A stretch of 64,000 nucleotides of DNA from an uncultured Campylobacter sp. (GTDB lineage Bacteria > Campylobacterota > Campylobacteria > Campylobacterales > Campylobacteraceae). The position numbers and the translations under genes are program-made. Positions 25,563 through 33,894 of this stretch are shown in pieces (positions within the stretch are counted from its first letter, which is position 1; the number at the start of each line of letters is the position of its first letter). A model generated the notes under the pieces. That model saw nothing but the letters and a program-made list of their open reading frames with translations, was not told the DNA's origin and ran no database searches. The stretch spans positions 1 to 64,000 of the forward strand of contig NZ_CALIAV010000102.1 of NCBI RefSeq assembly GCF_938045625.1. The letters run 5' to 3'.

Positions 25563-26566
25563 TTGTATCTTTTTACCGTCTGCGCTTTCGTTTTCCCATA
25601 AGTTTGCAATATGCCCTTTTTAGTAAAATACGCATAACACAACTCGTTATCGCTTTCCCAAAAGAAATTTATCGTATCATTGCCCATTTCGTCCTTGCCG
25701 TAATATAAATTATCCTCGGTCAAATTTAACGGCATATCAAAAAACTGCTCCGCGCTTAACGCATTGCCGTCTTTTATCTTTTTTAGCCTCATTCCGTGCA
25801 GTAGCTCTCTTTGTGTTGCTACCTTTAGTTTCCCGTTTGTTTCTATGCCTTGCGCCTTTAGTTTGTTTGCTGTGTGCGTGCTTAGCGTGGCTAGGGTTAG
25901 CGGCTCTTTTAACGGTGGTCTGTATCCGGCTTTTGTGAAATCCACATCCGCAAACATAGATTTTAATTTATTGCTCGCTCTAGTCCTAGCGCCTAAACTG
26001 CTTAAATCACTTAAATTTACGCTCCGTCCCTGCTGTGTTATCAAATCCCGCATAGTGATCTTGCCTTGCATAAATAGCTCGGCTCTGCCTTTGCCCAGCG
26101 TCTTTTCTATCGTTTCGGGGCTTTGGGTTTTTAGCCAGTCGTTAAACGTCATATCCTGCGGCACGTAGCCGTTCATAGACGACCTTGTTCCTTTGGACGC
26201 TTCGTCCATCCCCTCGACGCCTAGCTCATCCCAGCTTTTAGTTACGGGTATTATGGTGCTGCGGCAATTAAAATGAGTATTTACGCGCGGTTTGCGAAAC
26301 GGGAATTCGTGTCCGATAGGTTTGTAGTCTTTATCCCACGTTAGGCCGTCGTAAGCTCTACATAGCTCAGACGTGCGAGTATCTAGCGTGGCTTGGTATT
26401 TGTAGCATTTTATGACGTCCGCGTTTGCCTCAAAAAATGCTTGACGGATCTCGCTTACTATCGCACCCGCTCCGGTTAATGCTATCGCCGTGGCATCGCG
26501 TTTATTTTTTTGTAAAGCCTGCGATATTCTTTGAGCTAACATCGGCGTAGTTTCGCCCAAACTCAC
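25532..26566 (-). CDS. phage minor capsid / head morphogenesis protein (MuF/SPP1 gp7 family), 5'-truncated
   Basis: The 344-codon frame carries the MuF core: a Thr-x-x-Cys-x3-D motif in TRTSELCRAYDGLTW, and RVNTHFNCRSTIIPV with the partner His/Cys, at about residues 63-77 and 94-108. MuF proteins sit inside phage heads and are injected or assist assembly. Coding continues upstream of the GTG at 26566 without any ATG to a TAA near 26683 (reading FWQGATVKAWNNGLNADQKK), so the true 5' end is lost. The C-terminal part from about residue 225 (LLHGMRLKKIK...FFDMPLNL...AYFTKKGILQTYGKTK) resembles the nuclease-like tails known on MuF proteins; that is inference. The end of the frame lies within the tRNA-like element. 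Confidence 0.7.
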   Translation of the reverse strand: MSLGETTPMLAQRISQALQKNKRDATAIALTGAGAIVSEIRQAFFEANADVIKCYKYQATLDTRTSELCRAYDGLTWDKDYKPIGHEFPFRKPRVNTHFNCRSTIIPVTKSWDELGVEGMDEASKGTRSSMNGYVPQDMTFNDWLKTQSPETIEKTLGKGRAELFMQGKITMRDLITQQGRSVNLSDLSSLGARTRASNKLKSMFADVDFTKAGYRPPLKEPLTLATLSTHTANKLKAQGIETNGKLKVATQRELLHGMRLKKIKDGNALSAEQFFDMPLNLTEDNLYYGKDEMGNDTINFFWESDNELCYAYFTKKGILQTYGKTKAQTVKRYKAIKGSRTQS

Positions 26567-26696
26567 GCCTATTTTTAGCTCGCGCTCAAGGCGTTTTTTC
26601 TGATCGGCATTTAGGCCATTGTTCCACGCTTTGACGGTCGCACCCTGCCAAAAATAGCAAAACGGTATGCAAATTTAACGAGATAAATTAAACGCC

Positions 26697-29282
26697 TCAA
26701 ATTTCTAAAATTTCAGGCTCTCCAAATAGTCGTTTGGCTTCTTTTAAAACCGCTTGATTTTTTGCGGCTTTGGGGTCGGTTTGGGTTTTTGCGGCCAAAT
26801 TTGGCGCAGGATTTTGAGCATTCAAATTTGCTTCGCTTGAGGACGAGCCTTCAAAATTTTCTTCGTTTTGAAACTCGTCGCCGCTTAAATTTGCCGTATC
26901 TAAATTTTGCCTTACAGCCGCGCTTACAGGCTCGCTTGTATCTTGCTCAAAAAGGCCGTCGTCATACTCGGCCGCTTCGCTAAACATCTCGCTCACGTCA
27001 TCAGGATCAAACGGCGGCTCGCCAAAGGCAGCCGTTTGCGGCGCGTGGTTTTGGTTAAATTTAGCGGCGCTGCTTGGTTTTTGCTCCATTTTTGCGGAGT
27101 TTTGACTCTCTAGTCGTCTTAGCTCATCATCTAAAAACGCTATATCCGCCCCTGCTAGGGTGCCGTCATCGCTCTTAAATTTTAGCGAATATGCCTCGTG
27201 AAAATCGTGCGTGTCGTCGCGCATGCTCTCAAAATCGGGCGCAAATTTAGGCTCGGCCGGATGATTTAAATCCGTCTGCGAGTTTTGCGTCAAATTTGAC
27301 TCGTTTTCGTTTAAATTTAAGGGCTCGGTTTCGCCCATAGGCGAGCCGCTATTGGTTTGCGCACTCGGAGCTGCGTCATTTATATCCGTTTGCGTTTGCT
27401 GCGTCAAATTTTCCACTTGATCACCCTGCTCGCCGCTTTCAAATTTGGCATCTAAATTTTGCTCCGAGGGCGTAGCCGTCCCCTTCTCGCTACCGTCCGA
27501 AAATAAATTCCCTGTCAAATTTGAGGGCTCGGGCTCTTGCACTTGGTCGTTTTGGCTTAAATTTTCTTGCGCGTCGTCCGAGTCAAATTTGGAGCCAGCC
27601 TGGTTTGACGTCGCCTCATCGGCCTCAGATTTTGCTGCACCGCCGCGCTCGTCATCCAAATTTGCCGCGCCCTTTTGCTCTTGCGCCCCTACTTCGGGGC
27701 TTTGCCTGGGAGTTATCTTTATCTTTGCGCTCTCGCCAAAAAGGCTGCGCAAAATCTGCAAAATCACTTTCGATCCATCGCGAAGCCGCTTCTGATCGTC
27801 GCCAGCCGCGCTTGAGGCTAGGCTCATGCAGCCGTCTGAAAACTCCAAAAACTCGATGCAGTTTTTAAAACACTCGCCAAGATCAAAGCTGCGGTCGTAA
27901 ATTTTGGCTAAAAACGCTTCGTAGGCCGGATTTTGAGTTTTCGAGTCGCCGGTTTGGCCGTCCATCTCCTGCGGCGTCTTGGCATTTAAATTTGCCGAGC
28001 CGGCTAGAGTCTGAGCGCTCAAATTTTGCCCCTGAGCCGCGCCGTTTTGCGAGGCGAGTTTAGCCCCGTTTGCACCCGTCAAATTTAACCCGTCAGTAGA
28101 GGCTGAAATTTGCCCCGTCTGTGCAGGAGCCGCAAATTTAGCCGCTTCGCCTCGTCCGCTAGCAAAATTTGGCGCCGCGCGGGAGCCGCCAAAATCAGCC
28201 GCGCGACCTTGCGAATCCGCAAATTTTTCCCTCGCGTCCACGGCTATCATCTCATCGATCGATTTTAGATTTATCGCCTCGATCATCATAAAAAGCATCA
28301 CGCCAAGCACGAATCCACCGTCGCTGGTGACGCTTAGCATCGAGCGCGCCTGCGAGAGGATCCTAAAAAATCTCTCGTATAAAAGCAGCGAGTATTTCGG
28401 GCTTTGCGCGAGGAAATTTGCTTTTAGATTTGCCGTTATCTCATCTATCACCATCTCGGCGTCGTAGCTCTCCAGCTGCGCTACCGCCGCGCTCACGGCT
28501 GATTTGTCGCCGCTCATAACGAGCGATAAAATCTCCTCTATGCGCTGTGGATCAAGGAGTCCTAGCATCTGCGCGACGGCGCTTTGCGTTAGCTCGCCCC
28601 TAGCATAGATGATGGCCTGATCTAGCAGCGTGAGAGTGTCGCGCAACGAGCCCGCGCCGCTACGAGCGAGGATCTCGAGGGCCTCTTTTTCGTGCGGGAC
28701 GTTTTCGCGGTTTAGGATAAAATCAAGATGCGAGACGACGTCCGGGCGCGAGATCTGGCGAAATCTAAAATGCTGCGTGCGCGATAGCACCGTGGCTGGG
28801 AGCTTGAGCGGATCGGTCGTGGCTAGGATAAATTTGACGTAGGGCGGCGGCTCCTCAAGCGTCTTTAGCAGCGCGTTAAACGCGGGCGTGGAGAGCATAT
28901 GCACCTCGTCGATGATAAAAATCTTAAAGCGCGCGATCGCAGGAGCGTACTTGGTCTGCTCGATAAGCCCCTTTATATCGTCGATACCGCGGTGACTGGC
29001 CGCGTCCATCTCGATGATGTCGATGTGGCGACCTTCGTTTGCGGCGATACAGTTGGCGCACTGCTCGCATGGCTGGCTAGTAGGGCCGTGATCGCAAACC
29101 AGTGCCTTTGAAAATATCCTCGCGCTCGAGGTCTTGCCGCTACCGCGAAGCCCCGAAAAAAGGTAGGCGTGGGTGAGGCGGCTCTCGTCCAAAGCGTGCG
29201 TGAGGCTGGTGCTGACGGCCTCCTGGCCTACGAGCTCGCTAAAATTTCGCGGTCTATATCTAAGCGCTAATGCTTGCAACAC
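26697..29282 (-). CDS. dnaX: DNA polymerase III subunit gamma/tau with expanded C-terminus
   Basis: DnaX is the clamp-loader ATPase of the replisome. The AAA+ domain shows Walker A GLRGSGKTS (44-52), four Zn-binding Cys (63, 72, 75, 78), Walker B IIDEVH (123-128), and the following LKTLEEPPPYVKFILATT. The clamp-loader domain III extends to about residue 350. From there the 861-residue protein is unusually long: about residues 365-860 are acidic, low-complexity sequence rich in Asn, Gln, Ser and Asp, broken by a short folded segment at about 440-530. The DNA of that half is full of AAATTT. Frame is intact. No tau-type gamma/tau slippage signal was recognised. Confidence 0.95.
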   Translation of the reverse strand: MLQALALRYRPRNFSELVGQEAVSTSLTHALDESRLTHAYLFSGLRGSGKTSSARIFSKALVCDHGPTSQPCEQCANCIAANEGRHIDIIEMDAASHRGIDDIKGLIEQTKYAPAIARFKIFIIDEVHMLSTPAFNALLKTLEEPPPYVKFILATTDPLKLPATVLSRTQHFRFRQISRPDVVSHLDFILNRENVPHEKEALEILARSGAGSLRDTLTLLDQAIIYARGELTQSAVAQMLGLLDPQRIEEILSLVMSGDKSAVSAAVAQLESYDAEMVIDEITANLKANFLAQSPKYSLLLYERFFRILSQARSMLSVTSDGGFVLGVMLFMMIEAINLKSIDEMIAVDAREKFADSQGRAADFGGSRAAPNFASGRGEAAKFAAPAQTGQISASTDGLNLTGANGAKLASQNGAAQGQNLSAQTLAGSANLNAKTPQEMDGQTGDSKTQNPAYEAFLAKIYDRSFDLGECFKNCIEFLEFSDGCMSLASSAAGDDQKRLRDGSKVILQILRSLFGESAKIKITPRQSPEVGAQEQKGAANLDDERGGAAKSEADEATSNQAGSKFDSDDAQENLSQNDQVQEPEPSNLTGNLFSDGSEKGTATPSEQNLDAKFESGEQGDQVENLTQQTQTDINDAAPSAQTNSGSPMGETEPLNLNENESNLTQNSQTDLNHPAEPKFAPDFESMRDDTHDFHEAYSLKFKSDDGTLAGADIAFLDDELRRLESQNSAKMEQKPSSAAKFNQNHAPQTAAFGEPPFDPDDVSEMFSEAAEYDDGLFEQDTSEPVSAAVRQNLDTANLSGDEFQNEENFEGSSSSEANLNAQNPAPNLAAKTQTDPKAAKNQAVLKEAKRLFGEPEILEI
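26760..28200 (-). repeat. AAATTT-rich tract encoding the low-complexity tail of DnaX
   Basis: More than 20 AAATTT hexamers in about 1.4 kb, many in GTCAAATTTGA or AAATTTGCC contexts. They are translated as NL, KF, NLT or NLN in a disordered tail. The tract stays in frame for its full length. Confidence 0.6.
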
Positions 29283-29625
29283 GGATTTTTCCTTAAATTT
29301 AAAATTAAGATATTCTACTTTTTTTTGGATAAAAATTTAATATATTATGACTCGAGGCGTCGCGAAACGAGTCGCTGGGCGGGATAAACTTTGGCTAGCA
29401 AATTTGCCTGCGAATGCGAATTTATCGTGCACTGGCGCTAGTCGAGCAAGGACGGAAAGCGAGCTAGAAAATTTGACACACGCACTTTTTGACTCTCACT
29501 GAACGGCGACAAATTTGACGCAAAATAGCTCCGCCCAAATTCCGCCAAATTTGCTCGCATAGATTTTGGTAATTTGGCGAAATTTGCTATAATCGCGCGG
29601 AAACGAAATGCAAAAAAGGGAGAAA
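29283..29625. other. intergenic region upstream of dnaX and the small lipoprotein
   Basis: No coding frame found. It must hold the dnaX promoter (minus strand) and the lipoprotein promoter. A 6-bp inverted repeat GACTCG/CGAGTC near 29349-29371 and a T-rich run at about 29318-29326 are the only structures noted. I compared 29340-29480 by eye with SRP RNA and RNase P RNA signatures and saw no match. Confidence 0.4.
29588..29593 (+). promoter_or_regulatory. extended -10 element of the small lipoprotein gene
   Basis: TTTGCTATAAT: TATAAT with an upstream TG at the extended -10 position, 32 nt before the ATG at 29626. No strong -35 is seen. Confidence 0.6.
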
Positions 29626-29736
29626 ATGAGAAAAGTTATATTAAGTGCGCTTGTTTTGATGTTTGCACTTTTAGCTACGGGCTGCGAGAGGAACGACTAT
29701 CAGCACCCGATGTACCGCTCTACTAAAAATAAATAA
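29626..29736 (+). CDS. small lipoprotein, 36 residues
   Basis: A short gene with an AAAGGGAG ribosome site and an extended -10 promoter. The product MRKVILSALVLMFALLATGC has a complete lipoprotein signal peptide with an LATGC lipobox; cleavage before Cys20 leaves a 17-residue mature lipopeptide (CERNDYQHPMYRSTKNK). The frame is followed by a stop and no further coding. It is probably an outer-membrane-anchored micropeptide. I do not recognise a family. The promoter, ribosome site and lipobox together make a chance frame unlikely. Confidence 0.75.
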   Translation: MRKVILSALVLMFALLATGCERNDYQHPMYRSTKNK

Positions 29737-29866
29737 CCTAAAATTTGGCGGTTACTCGCCGCCTTGAAATTTCACTACTCGCTGGTTTCTTTCGTTTTAT
29801 AAGGTTATGAATACAGACAAATTTAACACATTAAAGTAAAAAATAAAAAGCGACAAATTTTAGCGC

Positions 29867-29917
29867 GCAACAGGTCAAATTTGAGCTAGATTTATTTACT
29901 CAAATTTGACCTGTTGC
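29867..29917 (-). terminator. 19-bp inverted repeat, probable terminator of nusA
   Basis: Perfect 19-bp arms (29867-29885 and 29899-29917), each containing GTCAAATTTGA, enclose a 13-nt loop. On the minus strand it follows the nusA stop by about 50 nt and is followed by a T-rich run (CGCTTTTTATTTTTTAC). It is a probable rho-independent terminator built from the AAATTT palindrome. Confidence 0.65.
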
Positions 29918-29970
29918 TACGCCCTAAATTTACCGCCCCAAACGCATGCGACCAAAGGGCTCGAATTTGG

Positions 29971-31071
29971 CTACAGATCGCCAAACAGCGCTTTTAGATC
30001 CTTCGCGTTTTCGTCTTTGCTTTCGCCTCTAGCGCCAAGCTCGTTTAGTTCGATCTCGTGGCCCGTTAGCATGCTAGCTAGCCTGATATTTATGCCGCTT
30101 TTGCCGATAGCCTTGCTCTTTTGCTCGGTTACTAGGCTCACGACGGCTTTACCGTCCTCGCCGATTTTAACTGAGCTGATGATCGCTGGTGCCATCGCAC
30201 GGGTGATAAGGATCGCAGGCTCTGCGGAATACTCGATCGCGTCGATATTTTCGCCGTTTAACTCCTTTGTGACGGCGTTTATGCGCACGCCTTTGGTGCC
30301 CACGGTCGCGCCCACGGGATCGACGTTTGGCGAAGTTGCCACGAGTGCAACTTTAGCGCGTTCACCCGGGATTCTAGCGCTTGCGGCGATCAGCACGAGG
30401 CCGTCTTTGATCTCGGGCACTTCGGCTTTTAGCAGAGCTTCGAGGAATTTTGGCGACGTGCGGCTTAGCTCGACCTTGATACCCATAGATTTGTCGATAT
30501 ATACGCTTTTTATGACCGCTTTTACGACGTCGCCTGGTTTAAATTTCTCGCCTTTTATGCGGTTTTTGCGCGGCATCACGGCTCGCAGCTCGTCTATCTC
30601 GATGAAGGTATTTTCCTCGCTATCCACGCGCGTGACGGAGCCAAAAACCATGTGTCCGACCATATCTTGATATTTTTGAAAGATTTTTTCCTCCATAAGG
30701 CGCTGAATGTGATACTCAAGCTCCTTGTGAAGCGTTTGTGCAGCGGTGCGGCCGAGGTTGTCGGTAGATAGCTCGTAGGTTAGCTCGTCGCCGATCTCTA
30801 CGCCGGAGTCCACTTTTTTGGCTTCGCTTACGCCGAGATAATGCTCGTTATCCTCTGCCAAGCGCTCGTCGCCATCCTCTACGACGGTGATTTTTTGATA
30901 CAGATGAAGGGTCTTGGTCGCATTATCTATAACCGCGTCGTATTCGTAGTTTTCTCCGTAAATTTTCTTTGCGGTGTTGATAATGGCTCTTATGACGCGC
31001 TCTTTTACGTCTTCGATTTCAAGCCCTTTTTCGTTTGCGATAGATTCTATGATATCCGCTATTTTTTCCAT
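29971..31071 (-). CDS. nusA: transcription termination/antitermination factor NusA
   Basis: The 366-residue protein has the N-terminal polymerase-binding domain (about 1-125), an S1 domain containing GHMVFGSVTRV (about 135-200), and two KH domains with AKVALVATSPNVDPVGATVG and QKSKAIGKSGINIRLAS. There is no C-terminal acidic repeat as in E. coli, which is normal for this group. NusA binds RNA polymerase and nascent RNA to control pausing and termination. It is divergent from the HP0268-type gene. In C. jejuni the order nusA, Cj0459c, miaB is the same. Confidence 0.95.
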   Translation of the reverse strand: MEKIADIIESIANEKGLEIEDVKERVIRAIINTAKKIYGENYEYDAVIDNATKTLHLYQKITVVEDGDERLAEDNEHYLGVSEAKKVDSGVEIGDELTYELSTDNLGRTAAQTLHKELEYHIQRLMEEKIFQKYQDMVGHMVFGSVTRVDSEENTFIEIDELRAVMPRKNRIKGEKFKPGDVVKAVIKSVYIDKSMGIKVELSRTSPKFLEALLKAEVPEIKDGLVLIAASARIPGERAKVALVATSPNVDPVGATVGTKGVRINAVTKELNGENIDAIEYSAEPAILITRAMAPAIISSVKIGEDGKAVVSLVTEQKSKAIGKSGINIRLASMLTGHEIELNELGARGESKDENAKDLKALFGDL

Positions 31072-31220
31072 ATTATTTTTGCTCCATTATTTAAAATTTG
31101 GGGGAATTTTTGAGTTAGAGGAGCATTATACAAGCTTTATACTTTTAAGAAGTTTAATACGTTTTTTAAGATGTTTTTGCTATATTCACAGATTAAATTA
31201 AAGATTTCAAAGGATTAAAA

Positions 31221-31463
31221 ATGGAGCTAAAACTCGCTAGAACGCAACTTGACGCCAAACCAAAAACGATCTCTCTTGAAAAAATCGAAGCGGCATTTGC
31301 TAAAGATCCGCAACAAATTTTCTATTTCGACAGAGAAAACAGCCACAAACAACTCATCGCTTTGGTCGAATTTTTCGAAGAAAAAGGCCTTAGCGTCTAT
31401 CACCGCACCGTTCGCTACGGCCTAGACGAAAACGACTACATGTACGAAGTGCATATTTTATAA
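31221..31463 (+). CDS. HP0268-family protein (Smr-like nuclease fold)
   Basis: The 80-residue protein ends YMYEVHIL and contains [21 protein letters not shown] followed by [13 protein letters not shown], closely matching H. pylori HP0268 as I remember it. HP0268 has been reported as a small nicking nuclease with an Smr-like fold; that activity is carried over from the family, not read here. It has an AAAGGA ribosome site and is followed 8 nt later by miaB, so they form an operon. Confidence 0.8.
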   Translation: MELKLARTQLDAKPKTISLEKIEAAFAKDPQQIFYFDRENSHKQLIALVEFFEEKGLSVYHRTVRYGLDENDYMYEVHIL

Positions 31464-31471
31464 GGCGAGTT

Positions 31472-32773
31472 TTGAGCAAAAAGGTATTTATCCAAACGCT
31501 AGGATGCGCTATGAACGTCCGCGACAGCGAGCATATCGTCGCCGAACTAAAAGAAAAGGAAAACTACGATCTAACGGATGATATCTCCGAGGCCGACCTC
31601 ATCCTCATCAACACCTGCTCGGTGCGCGAAAAGCCCGTACATAAGCTTTTTAGCGAGGTCGGCGGCTTTGAAAAAGTAAAAAAAGCGGGCGCTAAAATCG
31701 GAGTTTGCGGCTGCACGGCAAGCCATCTGGGAAGCGAAATTTTTAAGCGGGCGCCTTACGTGGATTTCGTCCTGGGCGCGCGAAACGTCAGTAAAATTTC
31801 AGCCGCCGTTAAGACGCCTAAATTTATCAGCACCGACATAAATCACGACGAGAGCGAGTATGCATTCGGCGAATTTCGCGGCTCGCCGTATAAAAGCCAT
31901 ATAAATATCTCGATCGGCTGCGATAAAAAATGCACCTACTGCATCGTCCCGCACACCAGAGGCGACGAGATCTCGATCCCGGCAAATTTGATCCTGCGCG
32001 AAGTAAAAAAAGCGGCCGAGGGCGGAGCGAAGGAAATTTTCTTGCTCGGGCAAAACGTAAACAACTACGGCAAAAGATTTTCAGGCGCGCACGAGAAGAT
32101 AGATTTTAGCGACCTGCTCGTAAAAATCAGCGAGATAGATGGCGTCGAGCGCATACGATTTACCAGCCCTCATCCGCTCCATATGGACGATAAATTTTTA
32201 GAAATCTTTAGTCAAAATCCCAAAATTTGCAAATCCATGCACATGCCGCTTCAAAGCGGAAACACCAAAGTCCTGCGCGAGATGAAGCGCGGCTACACCA
32301 AGGAATGGTTTTTAGACAGGGCCGCCAGATTGCGCGCGATGTGCCCTGAGGCTAGCATCTCAACCGACATTATCGTGGCGTTTCCAGGCGAAACGGACGA
32401 GGAGTTTGAGGATACGATGGATGTGCTGGAAAAAGTACGCTTCGAGCAAATTTTTAGCTTTAAGTATTCGCCTCGCCCGATGACTAAAGCGGCGGAGTTT
32501 ACAAATCAAATCGACGAAGCCGTCGCAAGCGCTCGTCTAACCCGCCTACAAAGCCGCCATAACGAAATTTTAGACGAAATCGTCGCAGCGCAAAAAGGTA
32601 AAATTTTCGACGTATATTTTGAGGAGCTTCGCGCAAACGGCAGCGTCGCCGGCAGGAGCTTTAATAACTTCCTCGTTCAAGTCGCAGGTAGCGAAGAGCT
32701 GCTAGGCAAAACGCTAAAAGTGCGCGTGAACGACCCAAAGAGAATGGTGCTTTACGGTGAGCTTGTGGGCTAA
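31472..32773 (+). CDS. miaB: tRNA-2-methylthio-N6-dimethylallyladenosine synthase
   Basis: MiaB is a radical-SAM methylthiotransferase that modifies A37 of UNN-reading tRNAs. The N-terminal UPF0004 domain has Cys in [14 protein letters not shown] and GVCGCTA; the radical-SAM triad is CDKKCTYC (about residues 149-156); and a TRAM domain closes the protein. Length 433 is normal. The TTG start at 31472 lies 6 nt after AAGG. It overlaps the next gene by 17 nt. Confidence 0.95.
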   Translation: MSKKVFIQTLGCAMNVRDSEHIVAELKEKENYDLTDDISEADLILINTCSVREKPVHKLFSEVGGFEKVKKAGAKIGVCGCTASHLGSEIFKRAPYVDFVLGARNVSKISAAVKTPKFISTDINHDESEYAFGEFRGSPYKSHINISIGCDKKCTYCIVPHTRGDEISIPANLILREVKKAAEGGAKEIFLLGQNVNNYGKRFSGAHEKIDFSDLLVKISEIDGVERIRFTSPHPLHMDDKFLEIFSQNPKICKSMHMPLQSGNTKVLREMKRGYTKEWFLDRAARLRAMCPEASISTDIIVAFPGETDEEFEDTMDVLEKVRFEQIFSFKYSPRPMTKAAEFTNQIDEAVASARLTRLQSRHNEILDEIVAAQKGKIFDVYFEELRANGSVAGRSFNNFLVQVAGSEELLGKTLKVRVNDPKRMVLYGELVG

Positions 32774-33389
32774 ATTTAAACGAAGCGTTTTTATAAATTT
32801 AGCCCCGCGCATTATCTATTTTTTTATTTGGATTATATTTTTAACCTGCAAAAAGAGCTTTTCTAAGACAAATTTGACGAACGAACCTTGCGTCGTGCTA
32901 TTTTGGCACGGCAGGCTTGCGCTGATGAGCTTTGCCTACGTACACTGGTGGAAAAACGGCCAAAATCCGCAAAGACGCGCCAAAGTCATAATAAGCGATC
33001 ACAAAGACGGCGAGATCATCGCGCGCGTGATTTCGTTTTTCGGTATCGGCGCGATCAGGGGCAGTAGCTCAAAAGGCGCGGTAAAAGCCCTCGCGCAAAG
33101 CTTTAGAGAGCTAAAAAGCGGCACCGACGTCATCATCACCCCGGACGGTCCGCGCGGTCCGTATCACAGCGTCGCCGACGGAGCCGTCGTCATCGCGCAA
33201 AAGCAAAATGCGCAAATACAAATTTTAAACTACGAAGCGAGTAAATTTTGGCAACTAAAAAGCTGGGATAAGATGATAATCCCAAAGCCTTTTAGCGAGA
33301 TTTCTTATACACTCTCGCCGCCTTTTAGCGTGACAGGCATGAAGCTAGAAGCCGCAAGAGAGCAGATAAAAAAGGAGATGGAAAAATGA
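32757..33389 (+). CDS. DUF374 family lysophospholipid acyltransferase-like protein
   Basis: A 210-residue membrane-associated protein with one N-terminal hydrophobic helix (about residues 14-31) and the DUF374 motifs [25 protein letters not shown], and [13 protein letters not shown]. The family is related to LPLAT acyltransferases, and DUF374 proteins have been linked to lipid A acylation or lipid remodelling. The GTG start lies within the miaB end. It begins a tightly packed run of five genes to 35933. Confidence 0.88.
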   Translation: MSLWAKFKRSVFINLAPRIIYFFIWIIFLTCKKSFSKTNLTNEPCVVLFWHGRLALMSFAYVHWWKNGQNPQRRAKVIISDHKDGEIIARVISFFGIGAIRGSSSKGAVKALAQSFRELKSGTDVIITPDGPRGPYHSVADGAVVIAQKQNAQIQILNYEASKFWQLKSWDKMIIPKPFSEISYTLSPPFSVTGMKLEAAREQIKKEMEK

Positions 33390-33838
33390 GCTCAAAGACC
33401 GTTATTTTAATTATCGGAGCGCTTTTGGCGGCTATTTTTGTCTCATTTGTTACGCTTAGTCCGTCTTACAAAAACGCGCTTGGAGCCAAATTTTACTACG
33501 AGACGGGCGACTATGAAACCGCCTATAAGCTCTCAAAATCAGCCTACCATAAAGACATTTACAACAAACTAGCCCACACCGTGATGGTGCAAAGCGAGAT
33601 CTCGCAAAAATACGCTCTCTACATCGCCCGTTCAAACGGATATTTAGAAAATATCCAAAAAATCAGCAAATCAGGCAAGGTAAGCAAAGTAAATTTAGAT
33701 AAAATTCGCATGATGTGCGACATCGCCGTGAGCGACTATGCAGAGCTTAAACCGTCAAATTTGACAGACTCAGACCTGCAAGAAGAAGCAAAACGAATAA
33801 AAGATAAATTTTTAACCCTACAAAAAGAGCTGTTTTAA
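33386..33838 (+). CDS. conserved membrane-anchored hypothetical protein
   Basis: A 150-residue protein with a single N-terminal transmembrane helix (KTVILIIGALLAAIFVSFV, residues 4-22) and a soluble, helical periplasmic or cytoplasmic domain with a TPR-like KFYYETGDYETAYKLS stretch. The start makes an ATGA overlap with the DUF374 gene. I do not recognise the family. It occupies the Cj0456c-like position in the miaB operon, from memory of C. jejuni. Confidence 0.8.
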   Translation: MSSKTVILIIGALLAAIFVSFVTLSPSYKNALGAKFYYETGDYETAYKLSKSAYHKDIYNKLAHTVMVQSEISQKYALYIARSNGYLENIQKISKSGKVSKVNLDKIRMMCDIAVSDYAELKPSNLTDSDLQEEAKRIKDKFLTLQKELF

Positions 33839-33894
33839 CTCTATTTTATGGCTTTTTGGGTATTATAGCGCATCGTAATTTTTAGGAGAAATCT

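Larger units (their letters stand above)
25200..26690. mobile_element. decayed Mu-like/tailed prophage remnant between rho and dnaX
   Basis: rho and dnaX are neighbours in C. jejuni. Here they are separated by a truncated MuF capsid gene, a broken coiled-coil gene and a tRNA-like element. The MuF coding frame begins abruptly at about 26680, just past the dnaX stop, with its 5' part missing. No transposase, integrase or terminal repeats remain. The boundaries are approximate. Confidence 0.6.

Noticed and set aside
29340..29480. Possible 4.5S (SRP) RNA or other structured RNA near dnaX.
   Set aside because: The GGAAG/AGCA core of SRP RNA and the RNase P signature are absent; only a 6-bp inverted repeat was seen.
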